Positions 1 to 8,169 of a stretch of DNA of 41,143 nt are shown here, one piece after another. The stretch lies in the NCBI GenBank assembly GCA_016223045.1, contig JACRPT010000111.1, forward strand, positions 1 through 41,143, given 5' to 3'. The first letter of the stretch is position 1, and each line of letters opens with the position of its first letter. The translations under genes and the position numbers were made by a program. This stretch comes from Candidatus Eiseniibacteriota bacterium (lineage in GTDB: Bacteria > Eisenbacteria > RBG-16-71-46). Under the pieces are notes generated by a model. It ran no database searches and was not told the DNA's origin. It was given only the letters and a program-made list of their open reading frames with translations.

Positions 1-499
1 GCGCGGGCGACGGCGAGCACAACTGAACGCGCGGGCGCGTTCGTCCCGCGTTCCCGGGAACGGACTTGCGCTGCTTCACGGCAGAGCGGAGGAGTCCCCC
101 GATCTCACATCCACCCGGACCGATCCACAGCGCAAGCCCGGACCCGAGCGCGCGCTCGGGACGCCGGCGCGGGAAACGTGATTCCCGTTGCCTCGGATGA
201 TGACCGCTGCTTCAGGGGGCATGATCGCGGTCGCGGAGGGGGAAGCGGAGCGACCCGACGACGGCCTTGATGGGGCCTGAAGACACCAAGATGGTAGGCT
301 CCGGGCCGCCGCGGAAGCAACACCAAAGTTGCATCGCCGCCGCTTCGTCCGGCGCCGCGCGCCCCGGACCGTACGCCGCCGGCGCGGCACGCAGGCGGCG
401 CAGCACGCGGCCGGCGCAGCGCACGGCCGGCGCAGCGAGGTCCCGGCGCGCTGCGCACTCCCGACGCGGCACGCGCGCGGCGTGCCTCCGGCGACAGGC
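1..499. other. Left-edge stretch without a convincing gene
   Basis: Open frames here are GC-driven and have no recognisable protein character. The stretch contains a perfect 14-bp palindrome (CGTTCCCGGGAACG, 49-62) and, around 350-470, several imperfect repeats of a GGCGCAGC-type word. A weak minus-strand promoter-like pair (TTGCTT, 18-bp spacer, TACCAT near 290-320) points toward the left edge, but no gene follows it inside the window. Confidence 0.5.
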
Positions 500-528
500 T
501 TGAGGCCGGGTGGGAGGCGGGTTAGAGT
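500..528 (+). promoter_or_regulatory. Promoter of tnaA, giving a nearly leaderless mRNA
   Basis: -35 TTGAGG at 500-505, a 17-bp spacer, and -10 TAGAGT at 523-528. The ATG of tnaA follows only 9 nt after the -10 box, so transcription should begin within a few bases of the start codon. There is no room for a Shine-Dalgarno. GGCGGG (516-521) and CCCGCC (529-534) form an inverted repeat around the -10 box. Confidence 0.6.
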
Positions 529-537
529 CCCGCCGTC

Positions 538-1938
538 ATGCGCCTCCCCGCCGAGCCCTTCCGCATCAAGGTGGTCGAGCCGCTCCGCCGCGTTTCGCGC
601 GAGGAGCGCGAACGACTCATCCGGGAGGCCGGGCTCAACATCTTCGCGGTGCCGGCGGACAGCATCTCCGTGGACCTGCTCACCGACAGTGGCACCTCGG
701 CGATGAGCGACCGCCAGTGGGCGGGGCTCATGATGGGCGACGAGTCGTACGCGGGCAGCCGGAACTTCTTCCATTTCCGCGACACGGTGCGCGAGATCTT
801 CGGCTACCCGCACGTGATCCCGACCCACCAGGGCCGCATGGCCGAGAACCTGCTGTTCTCGACCGTGCTGAAGAAGGGCGACGTGGTGCCCAACAACAGC
901 CACTTCGACACCACGCGCGCGAACGTCGAGCACCAGGGCGCGGAGGCCCGCGATCTCGTCATCGCCGAGGCGCTGGACCCGGTGCGCCACCACCCGTTCA
1001 AGGGCAACCTGGACCCGGTCAGGCTCGACCGCACGCTGGGCGAGCTGGGCCGCGAGCGCGTGCCGCTGGTGATGATCACGATCACCAACAACTCGGGCGG
1101 CGGCCAGCCGGTCTCGATCGCGAACGTGCGCGAGGTGCGCGCCGTGTGCGACCGCCACCGCGTGCCCCTGTTCTTCGACGCCTGCCGCTTCGCCGAGAAC
1201 AGCTGGTTCATCCGCGAACGCGAGCCCGGCTACGCGAACCGGTCCATCCGCGAGATCGCGCGCGAGCTGTTCTCGTACGGCGACGGCTGCACCATGAGCG
1301 CCAAGAAGGACGGGCTCGTCAACATCGGCGGCTTCCTCGCCATGAAGAACGCGGAGTGGGCCGAGCGCATCACCAACCTCTTGATCCTGGTCGAGGGTTT
1401 CCCGACCTACGGCGGGCTCGCCGGCCGCGACCTCGAGGCCATGGCGATCGGGCTCGAGGAGGTGCTCCACGAGGACTACCTCGCGTTCCGCATCGGGCAG
1501 GTCGCGCATCTCGGCGAGATGCTCGAGCAGGCCGGCGTGCCGATCGTGAAGCCCGTCGGCGGCCACGCCGTCTACCTCGACGCCCGGGCGTTCCTGCCCC
1601 ACGTCCCGCAGTCGCAGTACCCGGGCCAGGCGCTGGTGGTGGCGCTCTACCGCGAGTTCGGCATCCGCGCGGTCGAGGTGGGAAGCCTGATGTTCGGCCA
1701 TCGCGATTCGCAGACCGGCGAGATGGCGTATCCGCAGCTCGAGCTGGTGCGCCTGGCCGTCCCGCGCCGGGTCTACACCACCGAGCACATGCGCTTCGTC
1801 GCCGAGTCGGTCATCGAACTCTACCAGCAGCGCGACCGCCTCAAGGGCCTGCGCATCACCTACGAGGCGCCCGTGCTCCGTCACTTCACCGCGCGGCTCG
1901 AGGAGTTGAGCGGCGCGGAGGCTGCCGCGATCCGCTAG
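538..1938 (+). CDS. tnaA: Tryptophanase (beta-eliminating lyase)
   Basis: A 466-aa PLP enzyme of the tryptophanase / tyrosine phenol-lyase family, which cleaves L-tryptophan to indole, pyruvate and ammonia in the cytoplasm. It aligns by eye over its whole length. The PLP lysine is K257 in the S-A-K-K-D motif. The residues that separate the two enzymes are tryptophanase-like: D124 (Thr in tyrosine phenol-lyase), V381 (Arg in TPL) and H449 (Phe in TPL; His463 in E. coli TnaA). The start region P-A-E-P-F-R-I-K resembles TPL, so the protein is a mosaic, but the substrate pocket argues for Trp. No tnaC-like leader or transporter gene is adjacent. The ATG sits directly behind a -10 box. Confidence 0.92.
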   Translation: MRLPAEPFRIKVVEPLRRVSREERERLIREAGLNIFAVPADSISVDLLTDSGTSAMSDRQWAGLMMGDESYAGSRNFFHFRDTVREIFGYPHVIPTHQGRMAENLLFSTVLKKGDVVPNNSHFDTTRANVEHQGAEARDLVIAEALDPVRHHPFKGNLDPVRLDRTLGELGRERVPLVMITITNNSGGGQPVSIANVREVRAVCDRHRVPLFFDACRFAENSWFIREREPGYANRSIREIARELFSYGDGCTMSAKKDGLVNIGGFLAMKNAEWAERITNLLILVEGFPTYGGLAGRDLEAMAIGLEEVLHEDYLAFRIGQVAHLGEMLEQAGVPIVKPVGGHAVYLDARAFLPHVPQSQYPGQALVVALYREFGIRAVEVGSLMFGHRDSQTGEMAYPQLELVRLAVPRRVYTTEHMRFVAESVIELYQQRDRLKGLRITYEAPVLRHFTARLEELSGAEAAAIR

Positions 1939-1999
1939 ACGTCGCCGTTCGAACCGCGCACGGACGCGCCCCGCGCCTCCGTGCGGCTCCGAGGCCATC

Positions 2000-2719
2000 A
2001 TGACCAGCATCAATCGAGGATTCGCCCTCACCTGGCTGGGTCACAACTCGTTCAAGCTCGTCAGCCGCGGCGCGAAAGTCGTGCTCATGGACCCGTGGGT
2101 GGAGGGCAACCCCGCCTGCCCGAAGGAGCACAAGGCGTTCGAGAAGATCGACGTCATGACCATCTCGCACGGGCACGGCGACCACATGTCCGACGCGGTC
2201 ACGCTCGGCAAGAAGTTCAAGCCCGTGATCGTCTGCAACTACGAGATCCACCTGTTCCTGACCAGGAAGGGCGTCCCCGGCACCTCGCCCATGAACAAGG
2301 GCGGCACGCAGGAAGCGGCGGGCCTCAGGTTCACCATGGTCCACGCCACGCACTCGAGCGGCATCGAGGACGGCGGCCAGGTCATCTACGGCGGCGAGGC
2401 GTGCGGCTACGTCGTGACGCTCGAGGACGGCACGAAGATCTACCACGCCGGCGACACCGCCGTGCACGCCGACATGGCCCTGATCGGCGAGCTCTACGCC
2501 CCCGACATCGCGCTGCTCCCGATCGGCGACCTGTTCACCATGTCGCCGCGCGAAGCCGCGGTGGCGGCGCGCATGCTCCGGCCCAAGTGGATCGTGCCGG
2601 CGCACTACGGCACCTTCCCCGCGCTCACCGGCACGCCCGAGGCGCTGCGCGAGGAGCTGAAGAAGCAGAAGGTGGACGCCGAGGTGGTGGCGCTGAGGCC
2701 GGGGGAGACGCTGGCCTAG
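2000..2719 (+). CDS. UlaG-like metal-dependent hydrolase (MBL fold, UPF0173)
   Basis: A 239-aa metallo-beta-lactamase-fold hydrolase of the UPF0173 / L-ascorbate-6-phosphate lactonase-like group. The metal site is intact: W-L-G-H-N near the N-terminus, H57-G-H59-G-D61-H62, a later H-A-G-D-T, and P-A-H-Y-G-T-F near residue 200. The gene starts 61 nt after tnaA on the same strand and may be co-transcribed. The substrate is unknown for most members of this group and nothing here identifies it; the family call is firm, the function is not. Confidence 0.88.
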   Translation: MTSINRGFALTWLGHNSFKLVSRGAKVVLMDPWVEGNPACPKEHKAFEKIDVMTISHGHGDHMSDAVTLGKKFKPVIVCNYEIHLFLTRKGVPGTSPMNKGGTQEAAGLRFTMVHATHSSGIEDGGQVIYGGEACGYVVTLEDGTKIYHAGDTAVHADMALIGELYAPDIALLPIGDLFTMSPREAAVAARMLRPKWIVPAHYGTFPALTGTPEALREELKKQKVDAEVVALRPGETLA

Positions 2720-3942
2720 GGTCCCGTCGCCGTCACCACCGCGAGGATGTCGTAGAGCGCGTGCACCGTCATCGCCACGGTGGTGCCCGCGCGGCGGCGG
2801 ATCGCACCCAGCAGCAGGCCGAGCGCGAAGATCACGACCAGCCCGTACCACGAGTACTGCACGTGGAGCGCGGCGAAGAGCAGCGAGCTCAGGACGATGC
2901 CGAGCCTGGGCTGCAGCGCGCCGCGGATCGTGATCTCCTCGCCGATCCCGGCGCTCAGGCCCAGCAGCACCAGCTGCGGCATGCTCAGGTGCTCGGCGAG
3001 CGCGCTGGTGAAGGCCTGGTCGGCCTGCCACAGCACGGGGAACAGCACCTTCTGGAGGCCCTCGGTGGCGCCGTTGAAGAGCCACAGCGCGGCGACGCCG
3101 GCCGCGATCACGATCAGGTTCCCGCGTGCGAAGCGGCGCAGGCCGAGGCGCTCGAGCGCCTCCGGCCACGAGCGCCGCACCAGGAAGCCCACCGCCGCGA
3201 ACGCGAGCACGACGTAGCCGAGCAGCCCGCCGCCGAGCCCGCCCGGGGTGATGAACGCGTCGGGCCTCTCGAGGATGGCGTCGAGCGACTGCCGCAGCGC
3301 GAACCACGCCGGGACGCAGAGCAGGAGTCCCGCCAGCACGAGCTGCGCCGCGAGCCGGAGCGTGTGGCCGCTCGCCGGCGTGCGGAAGCACAGCCGCGCC
3401 AGCCGGTCGGCCACCGGCGGGACGCCGGCGAGCAGGCTGACCGCGGCGCCCAGGAAGGCGAGCGCGCCGATCCCGAGCCTGAGCGGCGCTGCCAGGTCGC
3501 CGGTGAGGAGCACCTGCGCGAGCGCGACGAAGACCAGCGCGGCGCCCGCGGGGACGACCCACGCGAGCAGGCGGTGCAGGCCGGCCCAGCGCTCGTCGAG
3601 GTCGGCGGCCTGCGCGCTCACGAACAGGCCCGCCACGGCGACCAGCAGCGCCGTCTCCGCCTGGCCGAAGAACAGCGCGCCGGCGCCGGCGGTGGCGAGG
3701 ATCCAGAGCCACGGCAGCAGCCGGGCGCGGTGCGCGGGAGGCCCCGGAGGCGCGCCGTGCCCGTCCGGGGGAAGCGCGGCGGCATCGGGAGCGTCCGGCA
3801 GCAGCGCCCACTCCGGCGGAGCGGTCCCGGCAGCGACCGGCGCTACGGTTGCATCGGCCGCGGGCTCCCGCGCCGCGGGCCCGCTCACCGGCGGGGGCGC
3901 CGCGCCCTCCGGCGTACTCGGTGCTTGATTCTCGTCGTGCAC
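2716..3942 (-). CDS. CPBP-family intramembrane metalloprotease
   Basis: A 408-aa membrane protein with many hydrophobic segments, preceded by an Ala/Pro-rich cytoplasmic N-terminus of about 75 residues. The CPBP (CAAX protease / bacteriocin-processing) motifs are present near the C-terminus: G-I-G-E-E-I-T-I-R-G-A-L-Q-P (the EExxxR box), then F-A-A-L-H, then a third hydrophobic motif ending H-A-L-Y-D. Start chosen as GTG at 3942 because the open frame upstream runs antisense through moaD and because a -10-like TATGCT ends 6 nt before it. It converges on and overlaps the UlaG-like gene by 4 nt. The natural substrate is unknown; such proteins process prenylated or bacteriocin peptides or act in envelope stress. 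Confidence 0.85.
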   Translation of the reverse strand: MHDENQAPSTPEGAAPPPVSGPAAREPAADATVAPVAAGTAPPEWALLPDAPDAAALPPDGHGAPPGPPAHRARLLPWLWILATAGAGALFFGQAETALLVAVAGLFVSAQAADLDERWAGLHRLLAWVVPAGAALVFVALAQVLLTGDLAAPLRLGIGALAFLGAAVSLLAGVPPVADRLARLCFRTPASGHTLRLAAQLVLAGLLLCVPAWFALRQSLDAILERPDAFITPGGLGGGLLGYVVLAFAAVGFLVRRSWPEALERLGLRRFARGNLIVIAAGVAALWLFNGATEGLQKVLFPVLWQADQAFTSALAEHLSMPQLVLLGLSAGIGEEITIRGALQPRLGIVLSSLLFAALHVQYSWYGLVVIFALGLLLGAIRRRAGTTVAMTVHALYDILAVVTATGP

Positions 3943-3948
3943 CGGGCG

Positions 3949-3979
3949 AGCATAGCGGCTCCGCGAAGGGAGCGTCCAA
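3949..3979 (-). promoter_or_regulatory. Putative promoter of the CPBP protease gene
   Basis: Minus strand: TTGGAC (3979-3974), a 19-bp spacer, and TATGCT (3954-3949). The -10 box ends 6 nt before the GTG, again implying a leaderless transcript. The element lies in the short divergent gap to moaD, whose own Shine-Dalgarno (AAGGGAG) overlaps it. Confidence 0.4.
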
Positions 3980-3981
3980 CC

Positions 3982-4227
3982 ATGACCGTCACCGTGCTGT
4001 TCTTCGCCCAGGCGCGCGAACGCGCCGGGCGAGCGAGCGTCGCCCTCGAACTGCCGGAAGGGAGCGGCGTGAGCGAGGCGCTCGCCGCGCTCCGCCGCGA
4101 CTACCCCGCGCTCGAGCCGCTGTGGCCGCACCTCGCGGTCGCGGTGGACGGCTGCCTCGCGCCCGCGGGCGGCACGCTCGCGCCCGGCGCGGAGCTGGCG
4201 CTGCTGCCACCGGTGAGCGGAGGCTGA
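3982..4227 (+). CDS. moaD: Molybdopterin synthase sulfur carrier subunit MoaD
   Basis: An 81-aa ubiquitin-fold sulfur carrier. It begins with the usual beta strand (T-V-T-V-L-F-F-A-Q-A-R-E), contains L-A-L-L-P-P-V-S-G-G and ends exactly at the C-terminal Gly-Gly that is adenylated and thiocarboxylated. It donates sulfur to precursor Z together with MoaE, whose gene lies one gene downstream. ATG at 3982 has a Shine-Dalgarno AAGGGAG nine bases upstream. The molybdenum oxidoreductase at 33.5-35.9 kb is an obvious consumer of the cofactor. Confidence 0.93.
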   Translation: MTVTVLFFAQARERAGRASVALELPEGSGVSEALAALRRDYPALEPLWPHLAVAVDGCLAPAGGTLAPGAELALLPPVSGG

Positions 4228-4231
4228 GGCC

Positions 4232-4897
4232 GTGGCCGCCAGGTCCGCACCGAAGGTCGTCTGCCGGCCGCTCACGCCCGCGCGCTGGGACGATTTCGTG
4301 AAGCTGTTCGGCCCGCGCGGCGCCTGCGCGGGCTGCTGGTGCATGTGGCCGCGCCAGACCGGCGCCGAGTTCGCGCGCCGGCGCGGCAGCGGGAACCGCC
4401 GCCTGATGCGCGGGCTGGTGGCGAAGGGTGAGCCGGTCGGCATCCTCGCCTGCGTGGACGGGGAGCCCGCCGGCTGGTGCGCCATCGCGCCGCGCGGGAA
4501 GTACCCGCGCATCCTGCGCTCGCGCGTGCTGGGACCGCGCGACGCGAGCGCCGCCGCGGGAGCTGCCGACGCGTGGGCTGCGCCCTGCTTCTTCATCGCG
4601 CGCCGGCACCGCGGTCGCGGGCTGACACGGAAGCTGCTCGAAGCCGCGGTGGAGTATGCGGCGAAGCGCGGTGCCACGCTGGTGGAAGGCTACCCGATCG
4701 AGCCGCGCAAGGACCGCATTCCCGACGTGTGGCTCTGGCATGGGCACGCCGCCGTCTTCCGCGCCGCCGGGTTCCGCGAGGTGGAGCGCCGCTCGCCCAC
4801 GCGGCCCATCATGCGGCGCGAGCTCGAGAAGATGCGGGGGAGGCCGGCGTCCGCCGCAGGCACGTCCCGGCGCAAGCCGCGGAGCGCGCGTGGCTGA
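4232..4897 (+). CDS. GNAT-family N-acetyltransferase between moaD and moaE
   Basis: A 221-aa GCN5-related acetyltransferase with the cysteine-rich G-A-C-A-G-C-W-C-M-W motif near residue 30 that marks one GNAT subfamily. The acetyl-CoA loop is seen as A-R-R-H-R-G-R-G-L-T-R-K-L-L-E-A-A, followed by a V-F-R-A-A-G-F-R-E-V motif. GTG start at 4232, with GGAGG (4219-4223) overlapping the end of moaD. Its last 8 nt overlap moaE, so translation of the three genes is probably coupled. The substrate is unknown and no role in molybdopterin synthesis is established for such a protein. Confidence 0.82.
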   Translation: MAARSAPKVVCRPLTPARWDDFVKLFGPRGACAGCWCMWPRQTGAEFARRRGSGNRRLMRGLVAKGEPVGILACVDGEPAGWCAIAPRGKYPRILRSRVLGPRDASAAAGAADAWAAPCFFIARRHRGRGLTRKLLEAAVEYAAKRGATLVEGYPIEPRKDRIPDVWLWHGHAAVFRAAGFREVERRSPTRPIMRRELEKMRGRPASAAGTSRRKPRSARG

Positions 4898-5309
4898 GCT
4901 GGTGCACGAGCCCCTGGACGTGCCGCGGCTGCTGGCCGAGGCGGCGCGGCCCGACTGCGGCGCGGTTGCGCTCTTCCTGGGCACCACGCGGGACCATCAC
5001 GAGGGCAGGAAGGTGGCGCGGCTCGCCTACGAGGCCTACCCCGCGATGGCGCTGCCCGCGCTGGAGTCGCTCGAGCGCCAGGCAGTCGAGCGCTTCGGCG
5101 TGGCGGTCTGCCGCATCGTCCACCGGCTGGGCGAGGTGCCGCCCGCCGAGGTCAGCGTCGTGGTGGTCGTCGCGGCCGCGCACCGCGGCCCCGCGTTCGA
5201 TGCCTGCCGCTGGGCGATGGACGAACTCAAGCGCAGCGCGCCGATCTGGAAGAAGGAGATCTACGAGGGCGGCGGCGAGAGCTGGGTGGAGGGGACGAGG
5301 CTGGCCTGA
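4890..5309 (+). CDS. moaE: Molybdopterin synthase catalytic subunit MoaE
   Basis: 139 aa, catalytic half of molybdopterin synthase, converting precursor Z to molybdopterin with MoaD thiocarboxylate. Typical MoaE stretches: G-A-V-A-L-F-L-G-T-T-R-D-H, then R-I-V-H-R-L-G-E-V-P, then H-R-G-P-A-F, and the active-site block D-E-L-K-R-S-A-P-I-W-K-K-E with both catalytic-type lysines. GTG at 4890 was chosen because it overlaps the GNAT stop by 8 nt and lies just after GGAG. The longer upstream frame is a shadow of the GNAT gene. Confidence 0.92.
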   Translation: MAELVHEPLDVPRLLAEAARPDCGAVALFLGTTRDHHEGRKVARLAYEAYPAMALPALESLERQAVERFGVAVCRIVHRLGEVPPAEVSVVVVVAAAHRGPAFDACRWAMDELKRSAPIWKKEIYEGGGESWVEGTRLA

Positions 5310-5506
5310 CCATCGCGGGCCGCGCTCGGGGAGTAATTCCTCCCGGGATCGGTGCAGGGCCACCGGTCGCGGGAGTCGTGCGGGAGAAGCGAGATCTGCC
5401 GGAGCTGGCCGTGCCGTTCTCCGGCGGCCTGTCGTCCGATCGCAGGTGGTCATCCGCAGTATGGCCGCCATGGCCGAGACCTGTTCCCCTCGGAGAGGAG
5501 TCCGCC

Positions 5507-7936
5507 GTGCGATACATCGTCCCTCTGGTCGTCCTTGTCCTGGCCGCGCAGCCTGCCGGCCTCGCCCACGCCGCCTGGCCGAATGACCCCGCCAGCGGCA
5601 ACGTCGCCCTGTGCACGGCGGGCTACGCACAGGTCGAGCCCAGGGTCGTGGCCGACGGCGCCGGCGGCGCCATCGTCACCTGGACCGACAGCCGCGGGGC
5701 GACATCCGACATCTACGTGCAGCGGGTCAGCGCCACGGGCGTGCCGCAGTGGACCGCCGACGGCGTCGCCCTGTGCACTGCCGCGGGGGATCAGTCGTCT
5801 GCCACGATCGCGTCCGACGGCGCCGGCGGCTCCATCGTCACCTGGACCGATGGCCGGGGGGCGAGCTACGACATCTACGCGCAGAGAGTCAATGCCGCGG
5901 GCGTGCCGCAGTGGACCGCCAACGGCGTCGCCCTGTGCACCGCCACGGGCACCCAGGCGTTCTCTACGGTCGTCGCGGACGGCGGCGGCGGCGCCATCGT
6001 CACCTGGGAGGACGCCCGCGGCGGGGCGACCTGGGACGTCTACGCGCAGCGGGTCAGCGCCGCGGGTGCGCCGCAGTGGACCGCCAACGGCGTCGCCCTG
6101 TGCACCGCCACGAACGACCAGACCTACCCGGTCATCGCCTCCGACGGCGCCGGCGGCGCCGTCGTCACCTGGACGGATCTCCGCGGCGGGGTCACCACGG
6201 ACATCTACGTGCAGCGGATCAGCGCCGCGGGCGCGACGCAATGGGGCGCCAACGGCGCCATCCTCTGCAACGCCGCGAACGGCCAGGCCGCCCCCGCCAT
6301 CACGCCCGACGGCGTCGGCGGTGCCATCGTCGCCTGGACGGACTATCGCAGCGGGACGAACAACGACATCTACGCGCAGCGGATCAGCGCCGCGGGCACG
6401 GTGCAATGGACCGCGAACGGCGCCGCACTCTGCACCGCCGCGGGCAATCAGGTCGCGCCCACGATCACCTCCGATGGGTCCGGCGGTGCCATCGTCACCT
6501 GGTCGGACTACCGCAGCGGGACGAACTACGACATCTACGCGCAGCGGATTGGCGCCTCCGGCGCGTCGCAATGGACCGCCGACGGCGTCAGCCTCTGCAC
6601 CGCCGCGAACGATCAGGCCGCGCCGACGATCACATCGGACGGGGCCGGCGGCGCCATCGTGACCTGGTACGACTACCGCAGCGGGGTGGGCAACGACATC
6701 TACGCGCAGCGGGTCGGCGCCGCGGGCGGGCGCCAGTGGGCCGCCGACGGCGCCGCCATCTGCACCGCTGCGGGCAGCCAGTACTACCCCATGATCGTTC
6801 CCGACGGCGGGGCACCCACCGGAGGTGGGTCCGGGGCCATCATCGTCTGGCAGGACAACCGCAACGGGCCGAGCGCCGACATCTACGCGCAGCGGATCGA
6901 GCGATACGGCTACCTGGGCAACCCCGAGCCGGTCATCGCCGGAGTGAGCGACTATCCCAACGATCAGGGCGGCAAGGTGCGCGTGAGCTGGAGCGCCAGC
7001 TACCTGGACGCCGAGCCCTACAGCGTGGTCGGCAGCTACCTGCTCTGGCGCCAGGCGCCGGCGCTGGTGGCCGAGGCCGCGCTGCGCGCGGGCGCGCGGC
7101 TGGTGGGAGAGGGCGAGGAGCCCGCCGCCGGCGGGCGCGCCTTCCGTGCCGCGGTCTCGGGCGCGCAGACCTACTACTGGGAGTACGTGACCTCGCAGAT
7201 CGCCCAGGGGTTCCCGGGATACAGCCTCGTCACCTCGACCGGATCCGACTCGGTCGCCGGATCGAACCCGTACACGCTGTTCATGGTCGAAGCGAAGCAC
7301 GGCACCGCGACCTCGCACTGGGACTCCGCGCCCGACAGCGGCTACTCGGTGGACGACCTGCCGCCGGCATCCCCGGCGCCGTTCACCGGCACGTACTCGG
7401 CAGGCACCGCGACGCTGTTCTGGAGCCCGAGTCCCGAGGCGGACTTCTACCTCTACCGCCTCTACCGCGGCACCTCGGCGGGCTTCGTGCCCGGCCCCGG
7501 CAACCTGGTCGTCCAGAAGCCCGACCCGGGCTACGCCGACGCCGCAGGCGCGCCGTACTACTACAAGCTCTCGGCGATGGACGTGCACGGCAACGAGAGC
7601 GGATTCACCACGCTGCTTCCGGAAGGGACGGTGGATGTTCCCGGCGGCGCGGCCCCCGCGGAGCTGGTGCTCGCGGCGCCCTCGCCGAACCCCGCGCGCT
7701 CGGAGACGGCGATCCGGTTCGACCTGCCGCGTGTGGCGCGCGTGCGTCTCGCGGTGTACGACGCCGCCGGGCGGCGGGTGCGGCTGCTGCGCGACGGCGC
7801 GCTCGAGGCGGGCACGCACCGCGCGGCCTTCGCGCTGCGGGACGATGCGGGCCGCGCGCTGGCGAGCGGGCTCTACGTGGTGCGGCTCGAGGCCGGGGAC
7901 CGGGTGCTCACGCGGAGGCTGATCGCTGTGCGGTAG
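5507..7936 (+). CDS. Secreted repeat protein with FlgD-Ig-like C-terminal domain
   Basis: A 809-aa exported protein. GTG at 5507 is preceded by GGAGAGGAG and opens a signal peptide (R-Y-I-V-P-L-V-V-L-V-L-A-A ending A-H-A). Residues about 30-465 are eight units of about 54 residues, each with an L-C-T-A start, a D-G-x-G-G-A-I-V-T-W core and D-I-Y-A-Q-R near the end. Fibronectin-like segments follow. The last ~90 residues hold S-P-N-P, V-Y-D-A-A-G-R-R-V and S-G-L-Y-V-V-R-L, as in FlgD-Ig / C-terminal sorting-type domains of FCB-like bacteria. The eighth unit has a family-1 palindrome in frame (G-G-A-P-T-G-G-G-S-G, near residue 436). Function unknown; surface attachment or export by a type-IX-like route is inference. 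Confidence 0.85.
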   Translation: MRYIVPLVVLVLAAQPAGLAHAAWPNDPASGNVALCTAGYAQVEPRVVADGAGGAIVTWTDSRGATSDIYVQRVSATGVPQWTADGVALCTAAGDQSSATIASDGAGGSIVTWTDGRGASYDIYAQRVNAAGVPQWTANGVALCTATGTQAFSTVVADGGGGAIVTWEDARGGATWDVYAQRVSAAGAPQWTANGVALCTATNDQTYPVIASDGAGGAVVTWTDLRGGVTTDIYVQRISAAGATQWGANGAILCNAANGQAAPAITPDGVGGAIVAWTDYRSGTNNDIYAQRISAAGTVQWTANGAALCTAAGNQVAPTITSDGSGGAIVTWSDYRSGTNYDIYAQRIGASGASQWTADGVSLCTAANDQAAPTITSDGAGGAIVTWYDYRSGVGNDIYAQRVGAAGGRQWAADGAAICTAAGSQYYPMIVPDGGAPTGGGSGAIIVWQDNRNGPSADIYAQRIERYGYLGNPEPVIAGVSDYPNDQGGKVRVSWSASYLDAEPYSVVGSYLLWRQAPALVAEAALRAGARLVGEGEEPAAGGRAFRAAVSGAQTYYWEYVTSQIAQGFPGYSLVTSTGSDSVAGSNPYTLFMVEAKHGTATSHWDSAPDSGYSVDDLPPASPAPFTGTYSAGTATLFWSPSPEADFYLYRLYRGTSAGFVPGPGNLVVQKPDPGYADAAGAPYYYKLSAMDVHGNESGFTTLLPEGTVDVPGGAAPAELVLAAPSPNPARSETAIRFDLPRVARVRLAVYDAAGRRVRLLRDGALEAGTHRAAFALRDDAGRALASGLYVVRLEAGDRVLTRRLIAVR
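6809..6834 (+). repeat. Family-1 palindromic element, in frame in the secreted protein
   Basis: Core ACCCACC-GGA-GGTGGGT (6814-6830) inside a longer unit that starts GGGGC and ends CCGG. It adds the residues A-P-T-G-G-G-S-G between D-G-G and A-I-I-V-W, where the other repeat units of this protein have only D-G-x-G-G-A-I-V. The same 26 bases occur, inverted, in the convergent paralogue at 9143-9168. Confidence 0.75.
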
Positions 7937-7952
7937 TCGGGGGGAAGGACGA

Positions 7953-8129
7953 CTACTTCGCGTAGAGCCAGGCCTCCGCTCTCCGCATCGCGTCGCCGGC
8001 GCTGTCGGCCTTGCCACAGTGCGCCCATCCGGCGTACGACACGTACACGTCCCTGCTCGCCGGGTCCCACTTCACCTCGTAGCGCTTGCCGCTCCCGGAC
8101 GTCACGGTCCCGATGACCTGGGCGCTCAT
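7953..8129 (-). CDS. Small hypothetical protein, 58 aa
   Basis: A short gene that is convincing because of a strong Shine-Dalgarno (GGAGGAGG, about 8139-8146) before ATG at 8129 and a non-biased composition unlike shadow frames. It begins M-S-A-Q-V-I-G-T-V, has Y-E-V-K-W-D-P and V-Y-V-S-Y-A-G-W-A-H-C-G-K-A, and ends in a charged Ala-rich helix (D-A-M-R-R-A-E-A-W-L-Y-A-K). It has no signal peptide and one Cys. It lies 40 nt downstream of the secreted paralogue at 8170-10255 and is probably co-transcribed with it; its stop is 16 nt from the stop of the convergent gene. I do not recognise the family. Confidence 0.72.
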   Translation of the reverse strand: MSAQVIGTVTSGSGKRYEVKWDPASRDVYVSYAGWAHCGKADSAGDAMRRAEAWLYAK

Positions 8130-8169
8130 GGGTCTGATCCTCCTCCGGAAGTCGCGGAGAGATGCCCGA

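Noticed and set aside
538-1938. Tyrosine phenol-lyase instead of tryptophanase
   Set aside because: D124, V381 and H449 are the tryptophanase-type residues; the TPL-specific Thr, Arg and Phe are absent.
76-2031. 651-aa minus-strand frame opposite tnaA
   Set aside because: A shadow of the GC-rich tnaA codons; Ala/Arg/Val-rich with no motifs, while the plus-strand frame is a complete tryptophanase.
5607-6900. CRISPR-like or satellite DNA array
   Set aside because: The roughly 162-bp periodicity is explained by the protein repeats of the secreted gene; units differ mainly at third codon positions and there are no spacers.
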